From Bacteroidetes bacterium CG18_big_fil_WC_8_21_14_2_50_41_14 (GTDB lineage: Bacteria; Bacteroidota; Bacteroidia; Bacteroidales; F082), in contig PCUL01000368.1 in NCBI GenBank assembly GCA_002771745.1, positions 15,437 through 54,498 on the forward strand: 39,062 bases of DNA, in the 5' to 3' direction. A model generated the notes under the pieces. That model saw only the letters and a list, made by a program, of their open reading frames with translations, did not search any database and was not told the origin of the DNA. Both the position numbers and the translations under genes were made by a program. The first letter of the stretch is position 1. Every line of letters starts with the position of its first letter. Positions 20,689 through 28,837 of this stretch are shown piece by piece.

Positions 20689-21324
20689 TTACTGTAGAGG
20701 AAGGCTTAACAATTGGAGCAGCTCGGCAAGCATCATGGAAGAAGCGCCCCATACAATTTCTCTCTCAAGCAAATAACAAGGAACATGAAGTGGCAACGTG
20801 CGTACCATGATCGTTTTTTCGATGCAATTCGCGGGATCCAATAACTCAGCCAGAGGAACAACAAGAACACTTTCCACTTCATTGTTAGTTATAAAATGGG
20901 GCTCTTCTTTTAGAATGCCTACAAACGGTGTAACCAGAAAATTGCTGGGTGGAATATATAGCTCAGTCAGTTTCCCCAGTATTTCGATTTTCGATGGTTC
21001 AATTCCAATTTCTTCGAAGGTTTCACGTAAAGCCGTGTTCTCCAGCGTCGCATCCTCCATCTCTGCTTTGCCACCTGGAAAAGCAATCTGGCCACTATGA
21101 ACTGAATCGTCAATGGCCCTCTTTATCATGATCAGGTAGATTGCTTCATTTCTCGAAAAAAACGAAATCAATACGGCACTTTTTTTTGGTTCAGGGATGG
21201 GCCTGCGTTCAAGCTCAACTTTACGCGATACAGGTGCCATTTGCATCTGTGCCTTTATTCCCGGTAAGGGTGAGTTGTTGAGTTTATAGCTTAACTCTAA
21301 TGAAAATTGTGAAAATGAAATCAT
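20689..21324 (-). CDS. NUDIX hydrolase, CoA pyrophosphatase type
   Basis: 211 residues from ATG 21324. A longer in-frame start at 21399 adds 25 residues unlike the family and is not preferred. N-terminal LPGIKAQMQMAPVSRK and the box SGQIAFPGGKAEMED..TALRETFEEIGI (about residues 77-108) match the CoA-pyrophosphatase (NudL/NUDT7) subfamily, including the two-residue longer Nudix box and the GQ(I/V)xFPGGK lead. The REtxEE residues bind the metal. Members split CoA into 3',5'-ADP and 4'-phosphopantetheine. On its own strand TAATTTTG (21337-21330) lies only 5 nt before the ATG, so the transcript could be nearly leaderless. It converges on the rpoC block and diverges from the hydrogenase cluster. 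Confidence 0.85.
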   Translation of the reverse strand: MISFSQFSLELSYKLNNSPLPGIKAQMQMAPVSRKVELERRPIPEPKKSAVLISFFSRNEAIYLIMIKRAIDDSVHSGQIAFPGGKAEMEDATLENTALRETFEEIGIEPSKIEILGKLTELYIPPSNFLVTPFVGILKEEPHFITNNEVESVLVVPLAELLDPANCIEKTIMVRTLPLHVPCYLLEREIVWGASSMMLAELLQLLSLPLQ

Positions 21325-21380
21325 GCCCGCAAAATTAAAGATAAAGACGTTGTAAGCTATATTTATTCCTTTTCTCCTCA

Positions 21381-21422
21381 AACCAGTACTTTCACGCAAA
21401 TCATTACCTGATAGTACTGGTT
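21381..21422. promoter_or_regulatory. Inverted repeat upstream of the hydrogenase cluster
   Basis: AACCAGTACT (21381-21390) and AGTACTGGTT (21413-21422) are exact 10-bp inverted repeats with a 22-nt spacer. A short T-run (TTTTTC) follows on the plus strand. It lies between the divergent NUDIX and receiver genes. No plus-strand gene ends just before it, so an operator or a leader structure fits better than a terminator, but this is inference. Confidence 0.4.
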
Positions 21423-21534
21423 TTTCTCCTTAAAAAACAGGACTATTTTCCTTTAAAAAAGGTAGGTTCCTGCCTATATCACGTTGAAGGTTCAAGGTAG
21501 TTTTACCACATTAAAAACCATAAACGCTCTGACC

Positions 21535-22044
21535 ATGAACACAAAAAAGAAAATTGTAATCGTTGATGACGACATTGACATTATTAACGTTGTAGAAGCC
21601 ATTCTAACGGCCAAGGGATATGAAGTTTCTTCGGCTAACGACAAAATACAGGGTATCGCGTTGCTAAAAAAAGTAAAACCCGATTTAGCCATTTTGGATG
21701 TGATGATGACCACACACTTCGAAGGATTTGAGTTGGCGAAAGAAATTGTGGAAGACCCCGAGCTGAAAAACATGCCGGTGATTATTCAAACCTCCATTGA
21801 AGTGCTTACAACAACCAAACCCAGTGTGCAGGCAATGGCACGCGAATTTAGAAGAGATCCTGCCTACAGCGACCTGAGGGTAATTCTGGTTAAAGATTTA
21901 GTTACAGGCAATGCGGGAGTTGACTATCTCAACGAGCATGATGAAAGTATTTGGTTTCCGGTGAACGCTTTTGTTAGAAAACCTGTCAGTGCCAACGTGT
22001 TGATTCCTGAAATTGAAAAACAACTGACCGAAAAAAATGAGTCA
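21535..22044 (+). CDS. Single-domain response regulator (hydrogenase-linked, atypical receiver)
   Basis: 170 residues from ATG 21535 (the open frame extends to 21484, but the receiver fold starts right after MNTKKK). Acidic pocket D11-D13 (IVIVDDDID), phospho-acceptor D55 in LAILDVMM, T86 (IIQTS) and conserved K149 (AFVRKP) are present. Between T86 and K149 there are about 60 residues where an ordinary receiver has about 20, so it carries an insertion of roughly 40 residues (TKPSVQAMAREFRRDPA and following). There is no output domain. It is the first gene of the hydrogenase cluster, 47 bp before hydC. It probably receives phosphate from a kinase in the cluster. Its D-x-M-M-(E/T) motif is shared with the receiver at 28368. 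Confidence 0.85.
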
Positions 22045-22090
22045 TAGGCCTGGTTGAGGCGATGTAAAATCAATTAAAATAACCTGAATA

Positions 22091-22552
22091 ATGACTTTAG
22101 TTCAACATGTCCTCCATAAATACCCGGAAACCGGGCGTGATAATTTGATACCCATTTTGCAGGAAATACAAACTGCAGAAGGGTATTTATCAAAGAAATC
22201 AATACTTGAAGTGGGTAGACACCTGGACATCCCTGCAAGTAAAATTTTTGGCGTTGCCACCTTCTATAACCAGTTCAGGTTCGAGCCTTTTGGCGTGAAT
22301 CATGTTCAGGTTTGTCGCGGCACTGCCTGTCATGTGTTGGGGTCGTCTACCGTTTTGCAGGAACTGGAGAAACATTTAAAAGTGAAAGCAGGACAAACTT
22401 CGCGCGACGGCCTGTTTAGTATTGAAGTGGTGGCTTGTATCGGAGCTTGTGGATTAGCACCGGTGATTTGTGTTAATGGCGAGTTTCATGCCAAAGTAAC
22501 AGCCCGGTCAATTAAGGAAATTGTCGACCAATATAAAACCCGTGGAGAATAG
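22091..22552 (+). CDS. hydC: [FeFe]-hydrogenase subunit HydC (NuoE-like, [2Fe-2S])
   Basis: 153 residues. It has the NuoE/HndA fold: helical N-terminus (NLIPILQEIQTAEGYLSKKS), GVATFYNQFRFEP, then a thioredoxin-like [2Fe-2S] domain. The four cluster ligands are C75 and C80 (VCRGTAC) and C116 and C120 (ACIGACG). In trimeric hydrogenases this small subunit relays electrons next to the NAD(P)H-oxidising HydB. The stop is 3 bp from the hydB ATG, so translation is probably coupled. The symbol follows hydABC of electron-bifurcating hydrogenases. Confidence 0.92.
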   Translation: MTLVQHVLHKYPETGRDNLIPILQEIQTAEGYLSKKSILEVGRHLDIPASKIFGVATFYNQFRFEPFGVNHVQVCRGTACHVLGSSTVLQELEKHLKVKAGQTSRDGLFSIEVVACIGACGLAPVICVNGEFHAKVTARSIKEIVDQYKTRGE

Positions 22553-22555
22553 TAT

Positions 22556-24508
22556 ATGTGTTTAATTCATCAAAATATCCAGCAACAGATCCTGATCGAG
22601 AAGGTTCAAAAGGTACATTCTCCTGAAATTCAACTGAGCCAGGAAGAGTTTTGTATAAAATATACAAGGAGTAAAATTGCTAAACCTGTCATTTTTATAG
22701 GGGCAGGAACCTGTGGTTTGGGAGCAGGGGCAGCAAAAACATTGGCCGCTACAAAAAATTATCTCCGTGAAAATAAATTAGATGCCGAAATTGTTGAAGT
22801 TGGATGTATCGGTCTTTGTTCTGCCGAACCACTTCTCGATATTCAACTGCCAGGCCATAACCGGATTTCTTTTCAAAGGGTGGACGAACAAAAAGTGGAC
22901 GGATTACTTAGGTCGGTTTTTCAGCTGGAAATACCAGCTGAGGCAGAGGTTCTTGGACAATTTTCATCCTCATCAAATCGGATATGGCAAGGGGTTCCTA
23001 ACCTGATGGAGCATCCTTTTTTTGGTCCTCAAACACGCGTGGTACTTAAAAATTGTGGGCTTGTAAACCCGGTTAGCATCGAAGAGTACCTGGCATTCGG
23101 TGGCTATAGCAACTATCTTCACCTGATTAACAATTATAAATCGCTTGAAGTTTGTGAATTAGTCGAAAAGAGTGGGCTTCGTGGACGTGGGGGTGGTGGC
23201 TTCCCAACGGGTAAAAAATGGAAGTTTGCCTATAACACGATAGCTGATCAGAAGTACCTGATTTGCAACGCGGATGAAGGTGACCCGGGTGCGTTTATGG
23301 ATCGTGCCGTTATTGAGGGTGACCCTCATCGCCTGCTGGAAGGTATGGCCATTGCTGCTTATGGAATTGGTGCCACACTAGGATATGTCTATATCCGGGC
23401 AGAGTATCCTCTGGCCATAAAACGATTGAACAGTGCCCTTGACCAAGCCCGGGAACTGGGGGTGTTGGGCAAAAATATCTTTGGAAGTGGAGTCGACTTC
23501 GACATCAAAGTAAAAATGGGAGCCGGTGCTTTTGTTTGTGGTGAAGAGACCGCCCTGATCAACTCCATCGAAGGAAAAAGAGGCATGCCACGTCCACGGC
23601 CACCTTTTCCTGCCGTAAGTGGTTTGTTCGGTAAGCCTACTGTGATCAATAACGTGGAAACACTGTCATCGTTAGCCGAAATTTTTGCCAGGGGCATTGA
23701 TCATTATCGGTCAATAGGTACTGAAAACAACAAAGGGACCAAAGTATTTGCCCTGTCGGGAAAAGTTAATTTGACCGGGCTTGTGGAAGTGCCCATGGGA
23801 ACCACCATCCGGCAGGTGATCTTCGGCATCGCTGGTGGCATCCCAAATGGAAAAAAATTCAAATCTGTGCAAATCGGGGGCCCTTCCGGAGGTTGTATTA
23901 CAGAGGCCAACCTGGATATTAAAATTGAATATGAATCACTTTTGAAAATTGGTGCCATGATGGGATCTGGTGGCTTGGTTGTGATGGATGAAGATACCTG
24001 CATGGTGGATATTGCCAAGTTCTTTATGGATTTTATCCAACACGAAAGCTGCGGAAAGTGCATCCCTTGTCGCGAGGGCACCAAGCGAATGCTCGAAATT
24101 CTGGAAAGCATTACCCACAAGCCATCCGATGGTTCACACTATGAAGCTCTCGAACGTTTTAAAGGCATTATGCAACTTGAGAAACTGGGGAAAGTGATTA
24201 AAGAAACTTCGCTTTGCGGATTGGGACAATCGGCTCCAAACCCTGTTCTCAGCACCTTAAAATGGTTTCGTCACGAATATGAAGAACATATCTTCGACAG
24301 AAAATGCCCGGCCAACGTATGTACCGAACTACGCACCTTTAAAATTGATGTGGAAAAATGTACAGGCTGTACTGTTTGTGCAAAAAAATGCCCAACCAAT
24401 GCTATTATTGGCACCCGGAAATCACCCCACTTTATTGTTGAAGACAAGTGTATATCGTGTGGTAGCTGTTTCGAGGTATGTAAATTTGACGCTATTCTGA
24501 TTTCGTAA
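22556..24508 (+). CDS. hydB: [FeFe]-hydrogenase subunit HydB (NuoF-like, FMN/NAD and Fe-S)
   Basis: 650 residues. Order: an N-terminal thioredoxin-like ferredoxin domain (about 43-100: FIGAGTCGLGAG, then CIGLC), the NuoF core with the FMN/NADH glycine-rich loop GRGGGGFPTGKKW (210-222) and NADEGDPGAFMDR, the SLBB region, the [4Fe-4S] motif ESCGKCIPCREG, and two C-terminal [4Fe-4S] ferredoxin motifs (CTGCTVCAKKCP and CISCGSCFEVC). By family it exchanges electrons with NAD(P)H and, in bifurcating enzymes, ferredoxin. Only three cysteines (C53, C84, C88) are visible for the N-terminal [2Fe-2S] site, where four are usual. hydA starts 18 bp downstream. Whether this enzyme bifurcates electrons cannot be read from sequence. 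Confidence 0.93.
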   Translation: MCLIHQNIQQQILIEKVQKVHSPEIQLSQEEFCIKYTRSKIAKPVIFIGAGTCGLGAGAAKTLAATKNYLRENKLDAEIVEVGCIGLCSAEPLLDIQLPGHNRISFQRVDEQKVDGLLRSVFQLEIPAEAEVLGQFSSSSNRIWQGVPNLMEHPFFGPQTRVVLKNCGLVNPVSIEEYLAFGGYSNYLHLINNYKSLEVCELVEKSGLRGRGGGGFPTGKKWKFAYNTIADQKYLICNADEGDPGAFMDRAVIEGDPHRLLEGMAIAAYGIGATLGYVYIRAEYPLAIKRLNSALDQARELGVLGKNIFGSGVDFDIKVKMGAGAFVCGEETALINSIEGKRGMPRPRPPFPAVSGLFGKPTVINNVETLSSLAEIFARGIDHYRSIGTENNKGTKVFALSGKVNLTGLVEVPMGTTIRQVIFGIAGGIPNGKKFKSVQIGGPSGGCITEANLDIKIEYESLLKIGAMMGSGGLVVMDEDTCMVDIAKFFMDFIQHESCGKCIPCREGTKRMLEILESITHKPSDGSHYEALERFKGIMQLEKLGKVIKETSLCGLGQSAPNPVLSTLKWFRHEYEEHIFDRKCPANVCTELRTFKIDVEKCTGCTVCAKKCPTNAIIGTRKSPHFIVEDKCISCGSCFEVCKFDAILIS

Positions 24509-24526
24509 CAAATAAAAGAGTTCAAC

Positions 24527-26251
24527 ATGGATTTTACCATCAATATCAATAATAAAACAATTGTAGCTTCCAGTGGCGAAACCATTTTGGAGGTGATGAA
24601 CCGAAACGGGATCAGGGTACCTACACTTTGCCATATTAAAAATGCGCTACCCACGGGTGCCTGTAGGATGTGTGTGGTGGAAGACAACAAAACCGGTAAA
24701 TTGATTACATCCTGTTCTTTTCCGGCTGAACCGGGCATGAGCATTTTAACGCATTCACCACGCGTGGTTGAATCGCGCAAAACAATCATTGAGTTGCTTT
24801 TGTCTAATCACCCTGACGATTGTTTGTACTGTGTTCGCAATAAAAACTGCGAGTTGCAGGACCTGAGTGAAGAGTTGCATGTAACAGAACGCCGCATCCG
24901 CGGTATAAAGAACAAGGCCAACCTCGACCTTTCGAGCTCCAGCATTGTGCGCGATCCGGAAAAATGTATTCTTTGCGGACGATGTGTTTATGTTTGCGAA
25001 GAAGTGATGGGTGTTGCTTGCATTGATTTTATCAACCGGGGAAATAAATCGATTATTGGAACCGCCTTTCACCAAGGATTAAACACCTCCAGTTGTATCA
25101 ATTGCGGGCAATGTGTGATGGTTTGCCCAACCGGCGCACTCACCGAGAAAAATCACTTTGCCCAGATTCAGGAAGCACTGAACAACCCTTCAAAACGAGT
25201 GGTAGTGCAATATGCACCTTCCATTACGGTTTCTATGGCCGAAGAGTTGGGCATGGAACCAGGCGTAGATATCAACGGGATACTAAATGCGGCCCTTCGT
25301 AAAGTAGGATTTGATCATATCTTCGACTCTTCTTTTTCAGCCGACTTAACCATCATGGAAGAATCAGCCGAATTGATTCATCGCATCCAAAATGGAGGTG
25401 TTTTGCCTATGATTACCAGTTGTTGCCCGGGTTGGGTGAAATACGCCGAGGAGTTTGCCCCGGAATTCCTGCCCAACCTATCCTCTTGCAAATCGCCTCA
25501 GCAAATGATGGGTGCTATCATAAAAAGTCATTTTGCAGCACAGGAAAACCTGAAACCAGAAGAAATTTTTTCTGTTTCCATTATGCCTTGCACTGCCAAG
25601 AAGTTTGAAGCCCAGCGAGAAGAAATGACCCGTGAAGGTATTTCGGACGTAGATGCTGTTCTTACCACCCGTGAATTGACTAAGTTTTTGAAGCTTTTTG
25701 GCGTAGATATGTTTAATATCAAACCCGAACTCGTCGACTCCCCACTTGGCTTTCGCAGCACTGCCGGAAAACTATTTGGTACCTCAGGTGGAGTAATGGA
25801 AGCCGCCATACGTACCGCTTATCATAGCATCACCGGCAAAGAAATGGTTGAGTTTCAGGTGCCTGCCATCAGGGGATTTGAAGGCAGAAAAGAGACCAAA
25901 ATAAATATCAACGGGCTCGTGTTGGGAGTGGTTGTCGTAAACGGCATGGCCAACGCCAAAGTGTTGCTTGACGAAATCAGAGGTGGCAAAAATGATGTTC
26001 ATTTTATTGAGATTATGGCATGCCCCGGAGGTTGTATTGGTGGAGGAGGTCAACACATCGGAACGAGTGACGAACAGCTTAAGTCCAGGATGAATGCACT
26101 CTACCGCATTGATGAAACTGAACGCATCAAGGTATCGCACAAAAACCCTGAGATCGTGGAACTTTACAAAGAATTTCTGGGAAAACCACTAGGTCATAAA
26201 AGTCATGAATTGCTGCATACACATTATCACGAACGTGAAGTAGTAAAATAG
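24527..26251 (+). CDS. hydA: [FeFe]-hydrogenase catalytic subunit HydA (group A, trimeric type)
   Basis: 574 residues. The N-terminal [2Fe-2S] domain has C35, C46, C49 and C63. The His-ligated [4Fe-4S] site is H95, C99, C102, C108. Two ferredoxin clusters use C147/C150/C153/C157 and C190/C193/C196/C200. The H-cluster motifs are canonical: L1 TSCCPGW (C299 as proton donor, C300 as ligand), L2 MPCTAKKFE (C355), L3 EIMACPGGCIGGGG (C499, C503). An active H2-producing or H2-oxidising enzyme is expected. The C-terminal ~40 residues form a small-subunit-like tail (VELYKEFLGKPLGHKSHELLH). With HydB and HydC it matches the NAD-linked trimeric class (A3), which in fermenting anaerobes couples H2 to NAD(H) and ferredoxin. 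Confidence 0.96.
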   Translation: MDFTININNKTIVASSGETILEVMNRNGIRVPTLCHIKNALPTGACRMCVVEDNKTGKLITSCSFPAEPGMSILTHSPRVVESRKTIIELLLSNHPDDCLYCVRNKNCELQDLSEELHVTERRIRGIKNKANLDLSSSSIVRDPEKCILCGRCVYVCEEVMGVACIDFINRGNKSIIGTAFHQGLNTSSCINCGQCVMVCPTGALTEKNHFAQIQEALNNPSKRVVVQYAPSITVSMAEELGMEPGVDINGILNAALRKVGFDHIFDSSFSADLTIMEESAELIHRIQNGGVLPMITSCCPGWVKYAEEFAPEFLPNLSSCKSPQQMMGAIIKSHFAAQENLKPEEIFSVSIMPCTAKKFEAQREEMTREGISDVDAVLTTRELTKFLKLFGVDMFNIKPELVDSPLGFRSTAGKLFGTSGGVMEAAIRTAYHSITGKEMVEFQVPAIRGFEGRKETKININGLVLGVVVVNGMANAKVLLDEIRGGKNDVHFIEIMACPGGCIGGGGQHIGTSDEQLKSRMNALYRIDETERIKVSHKNPEIVELYKEFLGKPLGHKSHELLHTHYHEREVVK

Positions 26252-26263
26252 AAAATAGGTGAT

Positions 26264-26334
26264 GCTGCCGGGGAGCAAAATATTGGGATTTATTTTTGGT
26301 TAATGAATTACAGACTTAAGCTTCCCCGGTTAGC
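26264..26334 (+). promoter_or_regulatory. Large hairpin with embedded promoter box between hydA and the sensor gene
   Basis: CCGGGGAG (26268-26275) pairs with CTTCCCCGG (26321-26329), with a G-U near the tip, and the flanking GCTG and TTAGC can extend it. The loop is about 45 nt and carries TATTTTTG (26291-26298), a match to the Bacteroidota -7 box, but no -33 TTTG is seen. No T-run follows. It may split the cluster into an enzyme unit and a signalling/maturation unit. Confidence 0.35.
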
Positions 26335-26358
26335 ATACACTTTAAAAAATAAAAGCAG

Positions 26359-28347
26359 ATGACACACGTAAGTAGAAATAAGTTGGTTTACACTGTAAAA
26401 GACAGATGTAGGGTCTGCTATACGTGTGTGCGTGAATGTCCGGTAAAAGCTATTAAAATTATCAATGGACAGGCTGAGGTAATAGGCGAGCGCTGCATTG
26501 CCTGTGGTAATTGCGTGAATGTTTGTAGCCAGGGAGCCAAGGCGTTTTTTGAGATGAAAGATGCTGTAAGCCAACTCCTGGCTTCTGATGAAAAAGCGAT
26601 TGCCATGGTGGCTCCCAGTTTTCCGGCCGAATTTACCGAGTATGACGATTTCCGCATTTTTGTCGGTATGTTGAAAAAGTTGGGCTTCTACCGGGTAGTT
26701 GAGGTGTCGTTTGGTGCCGATATGGTGGCCCTGGAATACAAAAAACTAATGATCCGGCGCCGGCTGGAAGGCTACATCTCATCAGATTGCCCGGCTGTTG
26801 TGGCCTACGTGGAGCAACATCATCCTAAGTTAATTGGAAGCCTGGCCCCAATCGTATCTCCCATGGTGGCCATCTCTCGCATCATTAAAAAAGCCTATGG
26901 TGAAGAGGCCAAGGTGGTGTTTATTGGCCCGTGCATCGCGAAAAAAGGAGAGAGTACAGAAATTGATGAATCCATCACTTTTACCGAATTGCGCGATCTG
27001 TTTAATCAGTCAGGCATTAACCCATCATCCATCCAGCCGGTTGATTTCGATCCTCCACATGCGGCCAAAGGCGCTGGTTTCCCAATCAGTCATGGTTTAC
27101 TTAATACCATGGGTAAGTCATCTGACGTAACCGATTGTTCTGTAATTGTTACCGATGGAAAGAATAATTTTAAAGATGCCATCAAGGAATTTGAAAAGGG
27201 AAACCTGAAAGGAAAACACCTGGAATTATTGTGTTGTGAGGGCTGTATTATGGGGCCTGGTATGTCGAAAGGGGGCAGCAGGTTTCGTCGCCGCAGCGTA
27301 ATCAGCCATTATGTTTCCGACAAATTAGCGAAATTAGATACCGAAGCATGGACAGCACAAGTGAAGGAGTTTGAAAATGTCGACTTTTCACGAAAGTTCT
27401 CTGCTTCTGAACAAATAATACCAATACCTGACGAAAATGAGATTTCAAAGGTATTGCTTTCTTTAGGAAAGCTTAAACCAGCCGATCACCTCAATTGTGG
27501 TGCGTGTGGTTACGATAACTGCCGTGAACATGCCATTGCTATTCTTAATGGTCTGGCCGAAAGTGAGATGTGCCTACCTTATGCCATCGAAAAAATGCAC
27601 AGCACCATAGCCGACCTTAACGAAAGCAACGAAAAACTAGCCAATGCGCGCCTGGCGTTACGACAATCGGAGAAACTGGCGAATATGGGACAATTGTCTG
27701 CTGGAATTGCGCATGAACTTAACAATCCGCTGGGCGTGATCACCATGTACAGCAACATTTTAAAGGATGAAATGGCTGAGGGTGACCCCATGTCAAAGGA
27801 TCTGACACTGATAGTGGAACAGGCCGAACGCTGTAAAAACATCGTGGGAGGTTTGTTGAATTTTGCCCGAAAAAGCCAGGTGAATCTCTTGGAGACCAAT
27901 ATGGTTGAGTTTTGTGAACACAGCCTTGATTCGGTAATAAAACCCGCCAGTGTTCAAATCAAATTTGAATCTGATGTGGAAAATCCGATGGCGATGATCG
28001 ACCGTGATCAGTTGATGCAGGTACTTACGAACCTGGAGAGAAATGCAGTTGAGGCAATGCCCACGGGAGGTACACTCACGGTGAGTATTGAGGATGCTGA
28101 AGAGGAACTTAAAATTACCATTGCTGATACAGGAATCGGAATAGCCCCGGAGAATATGGAAAAAATATTTACCCCCTTTTTTACCACCAAAGCCATTGGA
28201 AAAGGTACAGGAATGGGATTGCCACTGGTGTACGGAATAGTTAAAATGCATAAGGGGCAAATTAAAGTGAAGTCGGTGAGCGATCCTGCATTGGGTCCCA
28301 CGGGAACGCGTTTTAAAATTACGCTGCCTCGTCAACCACAGAATTAG
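26359..28347 (+). CDS. Hydrogenase-like sensor fused to histidine kinase
   Basis: 662 residues. Two [4Fe-4S] ferredoxin motifs (CRVCYTCVREC and CIACGNCVNVC, residues 17-56) precede a reduced [FeFe]-hydrogenase domain (about 75-320). Its presumed H-cluster cysteines are C144 (SSDCPAV), C192 (GPCIAKKGE), C292 and C296 (LLCCEGC). The usual proton-donor Cys is D143. A third [4Fe-4S] domain follows (C380, C383, C388, C405; GACGYDNC), then a short coiled segment, then a kinase with H452 (AGIAHELNNPL), N box LTNLERNAVEAMP, G1 DTGIGI and G2 GTGMGLPLV. By analogy with other hydrogenase-derived sensors it should sense H2 or redox state and phosphorylate a receiver. It has no membrane segment, so it is cytoplasmic. 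Confidence 0.9.
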   Translation: MTHVSRNKLVYTVKDRCRVCYTCVRECPVKAIKIINGQAEVIGERCIACGNCVNVCSQGAKAFFEMKDAVSQLLASDEKAIAMVAPSFPAEFTEYDDFRIFVGMLKKLGFYRVVEVSFGADMVALEYKKLMIRRRLEGYISSDCPAVVAYVEQHHPKLIGSLAPIVSPMVAISRIIKKAYGEEAKVVFIGPCIAKKGESTEIDESITFTELRDLFNQSGINPSSIQPVDFDPPHAAKGAGFPISHGLLNTMGKSSDVTDCSVIVTDGKNNFKDAIKEFEKGNLKGKHLELLCCEGCIMGPGMSKGGSRFRRRSVISHYVSDKLAKLDTEAWTAQVKEFENVDFSRKFSASEQIIPIPDENEISKVLLSLGKLKPADHLNCGACGYDNCREHAIAILNGLAESEMCLPYAIEKMHSTIADLNESNEKLANARLALRQSEKLANMGQLSAGIAHELNNPLGVITMYSNILKDEMAEGDPMSKDLTLIVEQAERCKNIVGGLLNFARKSQVNLLETNMVEFCEHSLDSVIKPASVQIKFESDVENPMAMIDRDQLMQVLTNLERNAVEAMPTGGTLTVSIEDAEEELKITIADTGIGIAPENMEKIFTPFFTTKAIGKGTGMGLPLVYGIVKMHKGQIKVKSVSDPALGPTGTRFKITLPRQPQN

Positions 28348-28367
28348 AAATTTTTAAATTATGAGTC

Positions 28368-28763
28368 ATGTCTGAATTAAAAAAGCTTGTACTGATTGTA
28401 GACGATGATCAGGATTACCTGGAACAAATGAAATTGCAGGTTGAACATTTTGGCTTTAATACCATCATTGCATCCAGCAGGAGCGAAGGTGAGGAGTTGT
28501 TGAACAAGATCAGGCCCGATTTGGCCATTTTCGACCTGATGATGGAAACACAAGACAGTGGTTTCGTGTTGGCTTATAAGGCCAAAAAATTGTACCCGGA
28601 AATACCGGTTATTATTGCCACCGCTGCTACCACCGAAACAGGAATTACCTTCAAGGTGGAGACCGAAGAAGACAAAAACTGGATCAAAGCCGATCTGTAC
28701 CTTGAAAAAGGAATCCGAGGCGATCAGTTGCACCGTGAAATCAATAAATTGTTGAAAATCTAA
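28368..28763 (+). CDS. Single-domain response regulator (atypical receiver)
   Basis: 131 residues, receiver domain only. D12-D14 (LIVDDDQD), phospho-acceptor D56 in LAIFDLMMET, and K114 (YLEKG) are visible. The segment from beta-4 (VIIATAATT) to the conserved Lys is lengthened (TGITFKVETEEDKNWIKADL), as in the receiver at 21535, though less so. With that protein it shares the pattern (L/I)(A)I(L/F)D(V/L)MM. It starts 20 bp after the sensor kinase, its likely phosphodonor. With no output domain it would act by protein-protein contact or as a relay. Confidence 0.87.
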   Translation: MSELKKLVLIVDDDQDYLEQMKLQVEHFGFNTIIASSRSEGEELLNKIRPDLAIFDLMMETQDSGFVLAYKAKKLYPEIPVIIATAATTETGITFKVETEEDKNWIKADLYLEKGIRGDQLHREINKLLKI

Positions 28764-28803
28764 CCAGAAGTTAAAACAGTAAAAAAAGCAATTATGTTGT
28801 TCT

Positions 28804-28819
28804 TTCAACGAAAGTTGAA
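28804..28819 (+). other. Small GNRA-tetraloop hairpin between two receiver genes
   Basis: TTCAAC and GTTGAA close a GAAA tetraloop, 19 bp before the start of the next gene. Six pairs with a stable loop could influence translation or processing. It may be chance. Confidence 0.25.
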
Positions 28820-28837
28820 TTAAAAAAACTAAAAGCC

